A DNA stretch of 32,795 nucleotides from Pseudomonadota bacterium (GCA_029779435.1 JAKPAM010000057.1:1-32795); one strand, 5' to 3'; positions 12,279-23,847 are shown, counted from the first letter of the stretch. Numbers and translations: made by a program. The notes: generated by a model not told the origin, from the letters alone.

Positions 12279-12282
<4 letters not shown>
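11566..12282 (-). CDS. czcR: OmpR/PhoB-type response regulator for metal resistance (CzcR/CusR-like)
   Basis: Two-domain regulator of 238 residues. The receiver domain (about 1-115) has acidic residues E7-D8, phospho-acceptor D51 in [10 protein letters not shown], and K99 in LVKPF. The winged-helix DNA-binding domain (about 125-225) has [22 protein letters not shown] and TVRGMGYVL, typical of the CusR/CopR/CzcR/IrlR group. The gene sits between a small exported-protein gene and the kinase gene, with ATGA overlaps at both ends. Phosphorylated by the neighbouring kinase, it probably activates czcCBA; the target operator was not identified. Metal specificity is inferred. Confidence 0.9.
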
Positions 12283-12848
<566 letters not shown>

Positions 12849-13027
12849 CATCCCTCCTCGGCCGGTCGGGCTTCGAAGACTCCCGACGATGCGTCGAAAG
12901 AACCTCTTAGCCCGGGGGCTCAAAAGCCCTCAAGGCTAGAGGCCGGGCAGGCACGAGGCCATCGGTCGGACGGCGGCGCGGCGCTTCAGCCGTACGGCAT
13001 CAACCCGCGCTCATCGATCGAACCGGA

Positions 13028-13627
13028 TCAACCGTGCAGCTTGGTCGCCGTCTCGGCGACGGTGCGGCCCTGGTAGCGAGCGCCGTCGAGTTCGATCGCC
13101 GACGGCTTGCGGCTGCCATCACCGCCCGCGATCGTCGTCGCGCCATACGGCGATCCGCCGACGATCTCGTCCAACGTCATCTGCGGGGCATAGCCGTAGT
13201 TCAGGCCGACGATGACCATCCCGAAGTGCAGAAGGTTCGTGATGATCGAGAACAGCGTGACCTCCTGGCCGCCATGCTGGGTCGCCGTCGACGTGAACGC
13301 GGCGCCGACCTTGCCGTGCAGCGCACCCTTGGCCCACAGGCCGCCGGCCTGGTCCAGGAACGCGGCCATCTGCGCCGGCATCCGGCCGAAGCGGGTCGGC
13401 GCGCCGACGATGATCGCGTCGTACTCGGTCAGGTCCTGGATCTTCGCGATCGGCGCCTGCTGGTCGAGCTTGAAATGCGCAGGCCGGGCGATCGCCTCGG
13501 GAACCGTCTCCGGCACGCGCTTGACATCGACCTGCGCACCGGCCGAGCGGGCGCCTTCGGCGACGGCTTCGGCCATCGCTTCGATGTGGCCGTAGGTGGA
13601 GTAGTAGAGGACGAGAACTTTTGCCAT
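13028..13627 (-). CDS. wrbA: NAD(P)H:quinone oxidoreductase WrbA
   Basis: Flavodoxin-fold FMN protein that reduces quinones by two electrons and so limits redox cycling. At 199 residues it matches the family length. Visible elements are the FMN phosphate-binding loop region [15 protein letters not shown] near the N-terminus, [13 protein letters not shown] (about 76-88), and the family hallmark [10 protein letters not shown] followed by [13 protein letters not shown]. The ATG is preceded by AGGAG at good spacing. It lies downstream of a pirin-type gene on the same strand, separated by a 15-bp hairpin. Quinone detoxification alongside a quercetinase-like protein is consistent with a response to aromatic or electrophilic stress (inference). 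Confidence 0.93.
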   Translation of the reverse strand: MAKVLVLYYSTYGHIEAMAEAVAEGARSAGAQVDVKRVPETVPEAIARPAHFKLDQQAPIAKIQDLTEYDAIIVGAPTRFGRMPAQMAAFLDQAGGLWAKGALHGKVGAAFTSTATQHGGQEVTLFSIITNLLHFGMVIVGLNYGYAPQMTLDEIVGGSPYGATTIAGGDGSRKPSAIELDGARYQGRTVAETATKLHG

Positions 13628-13683
13628 GCGAGGCTCCTGATATATCCGTGGTTCAAGTGTTGATGACGATCGACGCCGCCGGA

Positions 13684-13720
13684 GTCCGTGCGGCAGAAGC
13701 TTTCGTTCTGCCGCACGGAC
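13684..13720 (-). repeat. Perfect 15-bp stem-loop between the pirin gene and wrbA
   Basis: GTCCGTGCGGCAGAA (13684-13698) and its exact reverse complement (13706-13720) flank a 7-nt loop, starting two bases after the pirin-gene stop codon. There is no U-tract on the minus strand, so full termination is doubtful. It could stabilise the upstream mRNA or attenuate wrbA read-through. Confidence 0.65.
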
Positions 13721-13722
13721 GC

Positions 13723-14448
13723 CTAGGCGGCATCGACCAGCACGAGTTCGCTGTCGGCGATCGCGGTCACCGTCAGCATCGGTTCGTCGACGATCGCCGC
13801 GCCGTCACGCGCCTGCAACCGTACGCCGTTCAGCTCGATCTCGCCGGCCGCCGGCACCAGGTACGCGTGGCGTCCGGCAGCCAGCGCGTACTGCGCGGTC
13901 TGTCCGGCCTTGAGCGTCGCCCCCAGCACCCGCGCATCGGTGCGGATCGGCAGCGCCTCTTCGTCGCCGCTGTCCCCGATGTCGCCGCCGTTGGCGGCGA
14001 AACCGCTGGCCAGCGTCACGAAACGCCCGGCGCGGTCGCCCTTGGGAAAAGGCTTGGCCCCCCAGGCCGGCGGGCCGCCGCGCCGCGTCGGCTCGATCCA
14101 GATCTGAAAGATCCGCGTCTCCTCGGGTTCGCGGTTGTACTCGGCATGCCGGATGCCCGCGCCCGCGCTCATCACCTGTACGTCGCCGGCCTCGGTGCGC
14201 CCGTGGTTGCCCAGGCTGTCCTGGTGCGTGATCGCGCCCTGCCGAACGTAAGTGATGATCTCCATGTCGGCGTGCGGGTGCGGCGGAAAACCGCTGCCCG
14301 CGGCGATCTGGTCGTCATTCCAGACCCGCAGCGCGCCCCAATGGTCGCGCGCCGCGTCATGGTAGTGGCCGAACGAAAAATGATGCCGGGCCTTGAGCCA
14401 GCCGAAATCCGCCGCGCCCAGTTCGTCGAAAGGTCTGCGTTCGATCAT
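13723..14448 (-). CDS. yhhW: Pirin-family protein (YhhW-like quercetinase)
   Basis: Bicupin metal protein of 241 residues. The N-terminal cupin carries H57 and H59 in HPHADMEI, and H101 and E103 in [10 protein letters not shown], the same numbering as the metal ligands of the E. coli quercetin 2,3-dioxygenase YhhW. Other landmarks are the start [11 protein letters not shown] and the SFGHYHD and IFQIWIEP stretches. It has a good ribosome-binding site (AGGAG) and is divergent from a LysR-type gene 180 bp away, which probably controls it and wrbA. The physiological substrate is unknown; quercetinase activity is known for the family, not shown here. Confidence 0.9.
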   Translation of the reverse strand: MIERRPFDELGAADFGWLKARHHFSFGHYHDAARDHWGALRVWNDDQIAAGSGFPPHPHADMEIITYVRQGAITHQDSLGNHGRTEAGDVQVMSAGAGIRHAEYNREPEETRIFQIWIEPTRRGGPPAWGAKPFPKGDRAGRFVTLASGFAANGGDIGDSGDEEALPIRTDARVLGATLKAGQTAQYALAAGRHAYLVPAAGEIELNGVRLQARDGAAIVDEPMLTVTAIADSELVLVDAA

Positions 14449-14586
14449 GGTTCGCTCCTGCTCCTTGTATCCGTGGCGCCCTGCACCCTGACGGCGGTGA
14501 AGCCGTCCGACCTGCCGGCAATCCCGGAATGCTCGTGACTCAATCCATCGATGAGGACAGCATAGGGGGGCCAGATAAGAAGATAA

Positions 14587-14615
14587 ATAGAAACTTCAAA
14601 AATTATAATTTCTAT
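14587..14615. promoter_or_regulatory. AT-rich inverted repeats in the divergent pirin/LysR promoter region
   Basis: ATAGAAA (14587-14593) and TTTCTAT (14609-14615) form a perfect 7-bp inverted repeat. A 12-bp perfect palindrome AAATTATAATTT (14600-14611) overlaps it. They lie in a strikingly AT-rich patch within GC-rich DNA, between divergent genes, just before the LysR-type start. This is the expected place for a LysR operator and overlapping promoters. No transcription start can be fixed by eye. Confidence 0.45.
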
Positions 14616-14628
14616 ATATAGACGAATC

Positions 14629-15594
14629 ATGGCACCATCTCCCCGCATGAGTACCCTCCCCGATCTCGAAGGCATCGCCGTATTCGCCCGGGTCGCCGAG
14701 TTGCGCTCGTTCTCGGCGGCGGCCGATGACCTGCACCTGTCCAAAGCCACGGTGTCCAAGATCGTCACGCGGCTCGAAGAACGGCTCGGCACGCGGCTGT
14801 TCCACCGCACGACGCGCCGCCTCTCATTGACCGATGCCGGGCAGCGCCTGCAGGCCGCGGCCAGTGCGCTGCTGGCCGCTGGTGAAGACATCGAAAACCA
14901 GGGGCTGTCCCAGTCGAGCGAGCCGCGCGGCCTCGTCCGCCTGGCCGCGCCGATGTCGTTCGGGCTGGACTATGTCGCGCCGATCCTGCCCGCGTTCCTG
15001 CAACGCTATCCGGACGTCTCGATCGACTTGCACCTGAGCGACGCGACCGTCGACCTGATCGGCCTGGGCATCGATGTCGCGCTGCGGATCGCCGCGCTGC
15101 CCGACTCGTCGCTGCGCGCCCGGCGCCTGTGCACGATTCATCGCAAGGTGGTCGGTTCGCCGGCCTATTTCGCGCAGCACGGGCGGCCGACCCACCCCTC
15201 GCATCTGGCCGAGCACGCGTGCCTCAGCTACGCGCTGTCGCCGACGCCCGACGTCTGGCGCTTCCAGAACGCGGCCGGCGATCAGGTCACCGTGCGGCCG
15301 ACCGGTCGGCTGCGCTCGAACAACGGCGAGGCCTTCACGTCAGCGCTGCGGGCCGGGCTCGGCATCGCCGTGCAGCCCGATTTCCTGTGCTGGAGCGACC
15401 TGGTCGCCGGACGGCTGGAAGCGGTGCTGCCCGATTGGTCGCCGCCGGCGATCGCGCTGCACCTGGTCACGCCTCCCGGCGATCCCCGGCCGGTGCGCGT
15501 CGAACTGCTGCTCGACTACCTGGCGCAGATCTTCCATCGTCCGAGCTGGCAGGCGCCCACCCCGACGTCCGCGATCACGCCGGCGAGCGTCTGA
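14629..15594 (+). CDS. LysR-family transcriptional regulator (divergent from pirin/wrbA)
   Basis: LTTR with an N-terminal winged helix (LEGIAVFARVAELRSFSAAADDLHLSKATVSKIVTRLE...GTRLFHRTTRRLSLTDAGQ) and a C-terminal substrate-binding domain beginning near VRLAAP. Length is 321 residues from ATG 14629, or 315 from the ATG at 14647, and the second start fits the family better. Its divergent orientation and shared intergenic palindromes suggest control of the pirin-wrbA unit and autoregulation. The effector is unknown. Confidence 0.9.
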   Translation: MAPSPRMSTLPDLEGIAVFARVAELRSFSAAADDLHLSKATVSKIVTRLEERLGTRLFHRTTRRLSLTDAGQRLQAAASALLAAGEDIENQGLSQSSEPRGLVRLAAPMSFGLDYVAPILPAFLQRYPDVSIDLHLSDATVDLIGLGIDVALRIAALPDSSLRARRLCTIHRKVVGSPAYFAQHGRPTHPSHLAEHACLSYALSPTPDVWRFQNAAGDQVTVRPTGRLRSNNGEAFTSALRAGLGIAVQPDFLCWSDLVAGRLEAVLPDWSPPAIALHLVTPPGDPRPVRVELLLDYLAQIFHRPSWQAPTPTSAITPASV

Positions 15595-15786
15595 GCGATC
15601 GCTTGATCGAACGCGGGAGTCCGGTCACGCCGATCAGGCAAAATGCGAGGTTTGGGTTTGTTCGCGCAAAGGTCGACCCCGTGTTCCTCGCGTAAACAGG
15701 CCCCGACGAATCGCGGTGCGTGCGAAGTCCGGCCAACGGCTCGCGGGCGCGCCCTTCCGTGAACGACTTCCAGTGAAGGAGACGAA

Positions 15787-16971
15787 ATGGATCTGAACTA
15801 CTCGACTGAGGAACTGGCGTTCCGTGACGAGGTGCGGCAATGGATCGGCCAGAACCTGCCGACCGATCTGCGCGACAAGGTGCTCAACCATCAGGAGCTG
15901 TCGAAGGACGACTTCACGCGCTGGCACCGGATCCTGGCGGCCAAGGGCTGGGCCGCGCCGTCGTGGCCCACCGAATGGGGCGGCACCGGCTGGTCGGCCG
16001 TCCAGAAGTTCATCTTCGATGAAGAATTCGGCTTTTCCGGTGCGCCGCTGCTGCCGTCGTTCGGCGTCGCGATGTGCGGGCCGGTGCTCGCGCGGTTCGG
16101 CACGCCCGAGCAGAAGCAGCGCTACCTGCCGCGCATCTACAACGGCGACGATTTCTGGTGCCAGGGCTATTCCGAACCCGGCTCCGGCTCGGACCTGGCA
16201 TCGCTGAAGACCCGCGCCGAACGCCGCGGCGACAAGTACGTCGTCAACGGCCAGAAGATCTGGACGACGCTGGGCCACTATGCCGACTGGATCTTCTGCC
16301 TGGTACGTACCGACGTCGACTCGCCCAAGCGCCAGGAAGGCATCAGCTTCCTGCTGATCGACATGAAGACGCCCGGCATCACCGTGCGCCCGCTGATCCT
16401 GATGGACGGCCGCCACGAGGTCAACGAGGTGTTCTTCGAGAACGTCGAGGTCCCGGTCGAGAACCTCGTCCATGAGGAAGGCAAGGGATGGACCGTCGCC
16501 AAGTTCCTGCTCGGCCACGAGCGGCTGAACACCGGCCGCATCGGCGTGTCGCGCCGCAACCTGCTGCGGCTCAAGGAGTTCGCGTCGCGCCAGCCGGCCG
16601 GCGGTGGGCGCGCGATGATCGACGATCAGCGCTGGCGCGACCGGCTCGCGCGCGTCGAGATCGAATTGATGGCGCTGGAGATCACGAACCTGCGGTTCCT
16701 GGACCAGATGGTCCGCAGCGGCAAGCCGCCGGGATCGGAAGTGTCGATCCTGAAGATCAAGGGCACCGAGATCCAGCAGGCGCTGACCGAACTGGCCGCC
16801 GACGCGATCGGTGCGCGGGCCGAGATGTTCGTCTACGACGACCCGTCGGCCGGCGACGCCTACGTCAGCGGACTGGCCGCGCAGTACGGCAACTTCCGCA
16901 AGGCCTCGATCTACGCCGGGTCCAACGAGATCCAGCGCAACATCCTGGCCAAGGCCGTGCTGGGCCTGTAA
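15787..16971 (+). CDS. Acyl-CoA dehydrogenase family protein
   Basis: FAD-dependent dehydrogenase of 394 residues that would introduce a 2,3-double bond in an acyl-CoA. The N-terminal helical domain (about 1-115), middle beta domain with the FAD/substrate signature CQGYSEPGSGSDLASL and WTTLGHYADW, and C-terminal helical domain ending IYAGSNEIQRNIL are all present. At residue 377 the catalytic Glu of MCAD/SCAD-type enzymes (YEGT motif) is Ala (YAGS). In this subgroup the base is probably supplied elsewhere, for example from the RVEIELMALE helix as in IVD-type enzymes (inference). AAGGAG precedes the ATG. It stands alone, with no thiolase or CoA-ligase neighbour, so the substrate cannot be named. 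Confidence 0.9.
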   Translation: MDLNYSTEELAFRDEVRQWIGQNLPTDLRDKVLNHQELSKDDFTRWHRILAAKGWAAPSWPTEWGGTGWSAVQKFIFDEEFGFSGAPLLPSFGVAMCGPVLARFGTPEQKQRYLPRIYNGDDFWCQGYSEPGSGSDLASLKTRAERRGDKYVVNGQKIWTTLGHYADWIFCLVRTDVDSPKRQEGISFLLIDMKTPGITVRPLILMDGRHEVNEVFFENVEVPVENLVHEEGKGWTVAKFLLGHERLNTGRIGVSRRNLLRLKEFASRQPAGGGRAMIDDQRWRDRLARVEIELMALEITNLRFLDQMVRSGKPPGSEVSILKIKGTEIQQALTELAADAIGARAEMFVYDDPSAGDAYVSGLAAQYGNFRKASIYAGSNEIQRNILAKAVLGL

Positions 16972-17062
16972 CACCCAGGGACGCCGTTGCGACGCGCCCG
17001 GCTGCGACCTGCAGCGGGCCCCGCCAGCGGCGGGCGGAGCCTCTGGGCGCCCCGCGCCCGGA

Positions 17063-17689
17063 TCACGCCCAGCGGCAGGCCTCGTCGAACGACAGGCGCG
17101 GCAGCCGCGGCAACACGCTGGCCGGATCGCCGTAGCCCAGGTTGATCAGGAAATTCGACTTGACCGACGTGCCCGCGAAGAACTCGGCATCGAGCTTGGC
17201 GGCGTCGTATCCCGACATCGGCCCGCAATCGAGCCCCAACGCCCGGGCCGCGACGATCAGGTAGGCTCCCTGCAGCGACGCGTTGCGAAACGCCGTGTCG
17301 TGCGCCAGTTGCTCATTCGATGTGAACCACGACCGCGCGTCCGTATGCGGGAACAGCTTCGGCAACTGGTCGTAGAACTTCGTGTCGAAGCCCACGATCA
17401 CCGTGACCGGCGCCGCCATCGTCTTGGCCAGGTTCGCCTGCGACATCGCCGGTGCCAGCCGCCGCTTGCCTTCGGGCGAACGCACGAACACGAAGCGGCC
17501 CGGCGAGCCGTTGGCCGACGTCGGCCCCCAGCGCATCAGATCGTACAGCCGGGTAATCGTCGCGTCGTCGACCGGCTTGGGCAGCCACCCGTTGAACGTG
17601 CGCGCCTCGACGAACAGTTGATCGAGCGCGGCAGCCTCCAGCGGCAGGCCCGTACCGGCGCCTTCGCGCGTGGCAAACGAATCAGACAT
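17063..17689 (-). CDS. Nitroreductase-family protein, RutE-like (probable malonic semialdehyde reductase)
   Basis: FMN-dependent nitroreductase-fold enzyme of 208 residues. Features are ARTFNGW...[22 protein letters not shown] for FMN phosphate and ring contacts, an AP(V/I)TVIVG strand, [29 protein letters not shown], and the closing INLGYGDP. This arrangement is typical of RutE/YdfG-type 3-hydroxypropionate dehydrogenases (malonic semialdehyde reductases) from pyrimidine catabolism. No other rut genes are nearby, so it may act as a general reductase. It converges on the acyl-CoA dehydrogenase gene. Confidence 0.85.
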   Translation of the reverse strand: MSDSFATREGAGTGLPLEAAALDQLFVEARTFNGWLPKPVDDATITRLYDLMRWGPTSANGSPGRFVFVRSPEGKRRLAPAMSQANLAKTMAAPVTVIVGFDTKFYDQLPKLFPHTDARSWFTSNEQLAHDTAFRNASLQGAYLIVAARALGLDCGPMSGYDAAKLDAEFFAGTSVKSNFLINLGYGDPASVLPRLPRLSFDEACRWA

Positions 17690-17816
17690 CCTCGGTTTCT
17701 CCTCCTATCAACTCGAATAGTCTAACCGGATGTCGGGAAATCCCTCGGTCGCCGCCCCGAAGCCGCCGGCCGCGCCATCCGGCAGGCGGAATGGAAGAGG
17801 CGCCCGCCCTCGGCGC

Positions 17817-18785
17817 TCACCGGCTGGCGATCCGGCGATCGAGCACGCTCTGGCGATGCGAACGCAGGACCGCGTCGCGCAGCCAGCGGTGCGCGGCCCG
17901 GTTCTCGTGCCGCCGGTGCCACAGCATGTCGACGTGTACCGGTGGAACGTCCATCGGCAGCGGAAAGATCGCCAGCTTGTCCCGGAAGCCCGTCGCCGAG
18001 AGAAAGTGTTCGGGCAGCACCGTCAGCAGGTCCGAGTTGGCGACGACCCGGCCGGCCGTGAAGAACTGGTTGACCATCAGGACCACGCGCCGGCTGCGAT
18101 TGATGGCCGCCAGCGCCTGGTCGACGAAACTGAACGCCCGGCCCGAATAGCTGACCACCAGATGATGCGCGCCGCAGAACTCGTCGAGCGTCAGCGGCTT
18201 GCCGGCCAGCGGATGATCATGCCGCATCACGCACAAGTAGCGGCCCTCGTACAGGCGCTCGGACCCCAGCGAATCGGGCTCGCCCTGCTGCTCGCTCAGT
18301 AGCGTGCTTTCGGCCAGCGCCACCGGAAAGTAGCCGATGGCCGCATCGATCTCCGACGATTCGAGCAGGTCGCGCGGATCCCGCGTCGTCAATGGCAGCA
18401 CCCGCAGCGTCACGCCAGGCGCTTCTGATTCGATCAGGTAGACCATCGGCGGCACCAGCAGCGCGGCCGTCGCGTCGGCCATCGCCAGCGTGAAATTCGT
18501 GTTCCCCCGCGTCGGATCGAACTGATCCGGCTGCAGCACCCCCTTTAGCGAAGAGAGTGCTTCCCGGACAGCGGGCCAAATTTTGATCGCCTGTTGCGTC
18601 GGAACAACACCATAGCCCGATCGAACGACCAGATCGTCGCCTAGCGCATCCCGCAGCCGGCGCAAGGAATTACTGACAGCCGGTTGGGTCATCGAGAGAT
18701 TTTTGGCGGCTCGCGTCAGATTTCTCTCAGCCATCACCTCATCGAAAACCCTAAGCAGGTTCAAATCCAGCGTTCGGAAGTTCAT
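17817..18785 (-). CDS. LysR-family transcriptional regulator (NodD/PcpR-like subgroup)
   Basis: 322-residue LTTR. The DNA-binding region is MNFRTLDLNLLRVFDEVMAERNLTRAAKNLSMTQPAVSNSLRRLRDALGDDLVVRSG, with the LDLNLLRVF start typical of the NodD-like branch. The effector domain (about 95-300) begins FTLAMADATAALLVPP. It is divergent from a small unknown gene, with an AT-rich promoter region between them (18786-18921). It may control that gene or the nitroreductase gene downstream; neither is shown. Confidence 0.9.
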   Translation of the reverse strand: MNFRTLDLNLLRVFDEVMAERNLTRAAKNLSMTQPAVSNSLRRLRDALGDDLVVRSGYGVVPTQQAIKIWPAVREALSSLKGVLQPDQFDPTRGNTNFTLAMADATAALLVPPMVYLIESEAPGVTLRVLPLTTRDPRDLLESSEIDAAIGYFPVALAESTLLSEQQGEPDSLGSERLYEGRYLCVMRHDHPLAGKPLTLDEFCGAHHLVVSYSGRAFSFVDQALAAINRSRRVVLMVNQFFTAGRVVANSDLLTVLPEHFLSATGFRDKLAIFPLPMDVPPVHVDMLWHRRHENRAAHRWLRDAVLRSHRQSVLDRRIASR

Positions 18786-18881
18786 CGTTCAACCATTCGC
18801 GATAGAAATACCTGACATCTGAAATCATAAGTGGAAAAAACTTGTGCCGGCCCGAAAATGATTATGTGCGCTGCAACATCA

Positions 18882-18897
18882 GGCATCGGTCGATGCC
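18882..18897 (+). repeat. Short stem-loop in the leader of the small helical-protein gene
   Basis: GGCATCG (18882-18888) and CGATGCC (18891-18897) are perfect inverted repeats around GT, about 30 bp before the start codon of the small gene. It could form an mRNA hairpin or act as an operator for the divergent LysR protein. No other evidence. Confidence 0.35.
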
Positions 18898-18927
18898 CGA
18901 GCAAGCGCCTTATAAGGAGTTATGGCA

Positions 18928-19146
18928 ATGGCTACGCAAACCCTCAACACCACTCATGACGGCCTTCAACGCGTGCTGCGCGCCGCGGAAGCACTCACTG
19001 CCTTCGTCAAGGCAGCTTGGGTCCGGCACCTCGAAACCGCCCGGGTTCAGCGCGAATTGCTGCGCGTCCAGGAGATGATGCGGAATGACAATCGCCTGAT
19101 GGCGGACCTGCGCGCGGCGCAGCGACGCGCCGAAGGGAACGAGTAA
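18928..19146 (+). CDS. Small, highly helical protein of unknown function
   Basis: 72 residues from ATG 18928, chosen because AAGGAG (18914-18919) then has an 8-base spacing. The ATG at 18922 is only two bases from it. No signal peptide, Cys or membrane helix is seen. The sequence is one long predicted amphipathic helix region (LQRVLRAAEALTAFVKAAW, then ARVQRELLRVQEMMRND) with a charged end. No family recognised. The strong ribosome-binding site and separate promoter region argue that it is a real gene. Confidence 0.65.
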   Translation: MATQTLNTTHDGLQRVLRAAEALTAFVKAAWVRHLETARVQRELLRVQEMMRNDNRLMADLRAAQRRAEGNE

Positions 19147-19293
19147 GCACTCGCCCATGCTTACGGCAGGGCTCTCGCCCCGCCGGACGCCACGGACTCT
19201 GCGATCGACCGGGACGCCTCTCTTCCAACCATAATCCCTCGATCGACCGGTGGACCGCAGAGCCCACCCACCGCGCGCCCCGGAACACTCCGC

Positions 19294-19327
19294 GGCGCGC
19301 GATTCCGCCCGCCGAACCGGCGGGCGG
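19294..19327 (-). terminator. GC-rich hairpin(s) downstream of proB
   Basis: CCGCCCGCCG (19305-19314) and CGGCGGGCGG (19318-19327) form a perfect 10-bp stem with a 3-nt loop, about 20 bp past the proB stop on the minus strand. A second stem, CGCGCGCC with GGCGCGCG (19272-19279 and 19294-19301), follows. No U-tract is present. Probably the transcript end of the rplU-rpmA-obgE-proB cluster. The rest of 19147-19347 holds no gene. Confidence 0.5.
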
Positions 19328-19347
19328 CACGCTCATCCAGCGATGCT

Positions 19348-21955
<2,608 letters not shown>

Positions 21956-22216
21956 TCAGCTGCGCGGTTCGATGCTGACGGTCTGGCGGCGCAGCGCGCC
22001 CTTGACCGCGAACTTGACCTGACCATCGGTCAGCGCGAACCGTGTCCAGTCCTTGCCGACGCCAACGTTGGCGCCCGGAGGGAATTGCGTGCCGCGTTGA
22101 CGCACGATGATCGAACCGGCCGACACCGTCTGGCCGCCGTAGGCCTTGACGCCAAGCATTTTCGGCTTGGAATCGCGCCCGTTGCGTGTGGAGCCGCCGC
22201 CTTTTTTCTGTGCCAT
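21956..22216 (-). CDS. rpmA: 50S ribosomal protein L27
   Basis: 86-residue bL27 with the canonical start [19 protein letters not shown], whose N-terminal tail reaches the peptidyl-transferase centre, followed by LGVKAYGGQ and [17 protein letters not shown]. No Firmicutes-type N-terminal prepeptide. AGGAG precedes the ATG at 9 bases. It follows rplU by 20 bp. Confidence 0.97.
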   Translation of the reverse strand: MAQKKGGGSTRNGRDSKPKMLGVKAYGGQTVSAGSIIVRQRGTQFPPGANVGVGKDWTRFALTDGQVKFAVKGALRRQTVSIEPRS

Positions 22217-22236
22217 GAGTCGTTACTCCTGATCGA

Positions 22237-22596
22237 TCAAGCCTGTTGCGCCGGCGCCGCCTGCTCGGCGACGACTTCGCCGAGCGACGAAGCGATCTTG
22301 CCGATGAACAGCTCGGTGTAGTTCTGGCGATGGCCCTGCGATTTACGATAGTGCTTGCGCCGGCGCATCTTGAAGATGCGGACCTTGTCGTGACGACCAT
22401 GGGACAGGACCGTCGCCGAAACCGTCGCCCCCTGCACCAGCGGAGCACCGACCGCAATCTGGTCGCCACTGCCCACCGCCAGCACCTGGTCGATCGTCAC
22501 TTCAGCTCCGATGTCCGCCGGTATCTGTTCTACTTTGATTTTCTCGCCGGCGGCAACCCTGTATTGTTTGCCACCGGTTTTTATGACCGCGTACAT
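22237..22596 (-). CDS. rplU: 50S ribosomal protein L21
   Basis: bL21 of 119 residues starting [24 protein letters not shown]. The C-terminal rRNA-binding part is [25 protein letters not shown]. The frame is open 51 bases further upstream, but family N-termini begin at MYAVI, so ATG 22596 is chosen. An Ala/Gln-rich tail of about 15 residues extends the usual 103-residue length. First gene of the rplU-rpmA-obgE-proB cluster. Confidence 0.97.
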   Translation of the reverse strand: MYAVIKTGGKQYRVAAGEKIKVEQIPADIGAEVTIDQVLAVGSGDQIAVGAPLVQGATVSATVLSHGRHDKVRIFKMRRRKHYRKSQGHRQNYTELFIGKIASSLGEVVAEQAAPAQQA

Positions 22597-22666
22597 GGGG
22601 AAAGAACCTCGAAGATGTTGAAACCCGGCGCGCACGCCAACATGCACGCACGCCAGGGAACTCGGT

Positions 22667-22696
22667 AAGATACCGGATTTGCTTCTGCGGTGTCAA
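22667..22696 (-). promoter_or_regulatory. Sigma-70 promoter of the rplU operon
   Basis: On the minus strand a perfect -35 TTGACA (22696-22691) is followed after 18 bp by TATCTT (22672-22667). Transcription would start near 22660, leaving a leader of about 65 nt before rplU. It is divergent from the ispB promoter. Confidence 0.65.
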
Positions 22697-22791
22697 TCCT
22701 CGTCTACAGTCCGAGTGGAATCGGAAGCCCCCAGAATTCGATCCCGGCGTGAACGGGGCCCCGACGGCCCGATAGCGACCGGCGGCCTCTT

Positions 22792-22797
22792 TATAAT
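22792..22797 (+). promoter_or_regulatory. -10 element of a nearly leaderless ispB promoter
   Basis: A perfect TATAAT hexamer ends 9 bases before the ispB ATG at 22807. With usual spacing, transcription would start at about 22804, giving a 5' leader of only a few bases and no Shine-Dalgarno site. The -35 region (about 22769) is weak. Confidence 0.55.
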
Positions 22798-22806
22798 GCG
22801 CGAGAA

Positions 22807-23778
22807 ATGAAACCCGCAGAGTTGTTTCCCGTCCTGGCGGCTGACTTGGCCGAGGTCGACTTGGTCATCCGATCCCGGCTGACGTCCGAGGTCGCGCTCG
22901 TCAACACCGTCGCCGACTACATCATTGCCGCCGGCGGCAAGCGCATGCGCCCGGTACTGGTGCTGCTGATGGCGCGCGCGCTCGGCTATCGCGGCGAGCG
23001 GGACCACTACCTGCTCGCCTCCGTCATCGAGTTCATCCACACGGCCACGCTGCTGCATGACGACGTCGTCGACGAATCCGAGCTGCGCCGCGGCCGCAAG
23101 ACCGCCAACGCCAGTTTCGGCAACGCGGCGTCGGTGCTGGTCGGCGACTTCCTGTATACGCGCGCCTTCCAGATGATGGTCGAGCCCGGCCAGATGCGCG
23201 TGATGCAGGTGCTGGCCGACGCCACCAATGTCATCGCCGAAGGCGAGGTCCTGCAGTTGATGAACTGCAACGACCCGGACGTCGACGAGACGCGCTACCT
23301 GCAGGTGATCCGCTACAAGACCGCCAAGCTGTTCGAGGCGGCGGCCGGCCTCGGCGCGATCCTGTGCGGCGCCGCGCCCGAGATCGAGCGCGCTGCGATG
23401 GAGTACGGCGGACGGCTGGGCACGGCATTCCAACTGATCGACGACGTGCTCGACTACGCCGGCAATCCCGAGGAAATCGGCAAGAACGTCGGTGACGACC
23501 TGCGCGAGGGCAAGGCCACGCTGCCACTGATCCACGTGATGCGCACCGGCACGCCGGACGAGCGCGCGCTCGTCCGTCAGGCGATCCTGGACGGGCACAC
23601 CGACCAGCAGGATCGCGTACTGGCCGCCATCCATCGCACCGGCGCCCTGGCCTACACGCGCGACCGTGCGCAGGCCGAAGCCGACGCCGCCCGAGCCGCG
23701 ATCGCCGATTGGTCGCCGTCGGTCTATCGCGACGCGCTGTTTTATTTCACGTCGTACGCCGTCGACCGCGATCGCTGA
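22807..23778 (+). CDS. ispB: Polyprenyl (octaprenyl) diphosphate synthase
   Basis: Trans-prenyltransferase making the ubiquinone side chain from FPP and IPP; 323 residues, the same as E. coli IspB. Substrate-binding motifs are GGKRMRP (43-49), the first aspartate-rich motif DDVVD (85-89), and the second DDVLD (213-217), with the lysine of the YKTAKLFE stretch at about 172. Small side chains before the first motif fit a long-chain product, but chain length cannot be fixed from sequence. Divergent from rplU, as in many proteobacteria. The start is supported by the family N-terminus. Confidence 0.95.
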   Translation: MKPAELFPVLAADLAEVDLVIRSRLTSEVALVNTVADYIIAAGGKRMRPVLVLLMARALGYRGERDHYLLASVIEFIHTATLLHDDVVDESELRRGRKTANASFGNAASVLVGDFLYTRAFQMMVEPGQMRVMQVLADATNVIAEGEVLQLMNCNDPDVDETRYLQVIRYKTAKLFEAAAGLGAILCGAAPEIERAAMEYGGRLGTAFQLIDDVLDYAGNPEEIGKNVGDDLREGKATLPLIHVMRTGTPDERALVRQAILDGHTDQQDRVLAAIHRTGALAYTRDRAQAEADAARAAIADWSPSVYRDALFYFTSYAVDRDR

Positions 23779-23817
23779 TCAGCCGCTTCGCCGGGCCGCG
23801 CGATCGCCCGGCATCGA

Positions 23818-23847
23818 TTGCGAAGGGGCCGGCCGATGTGCTATGAT
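23818..23847 (+). promoter_or_regulatory. Probable tRNA-Pro promoter
   Basis: TTGCGA (23818-23823) and TATGAT (23842-23847) are spaced by 18 bp, about 110 bp before the tRNA. This is the best sigma-70-like pair in the ispB-tRNA gap. No coding frame is apparent in 23779-23959. Confidence 0.5.

Noticed and set aside
15634..16974. 446-codon minus-strand frame opposite the acyl-CoA dehydrogenase gene
   Set aside because: Antisense shadow of a strongly supported gene.
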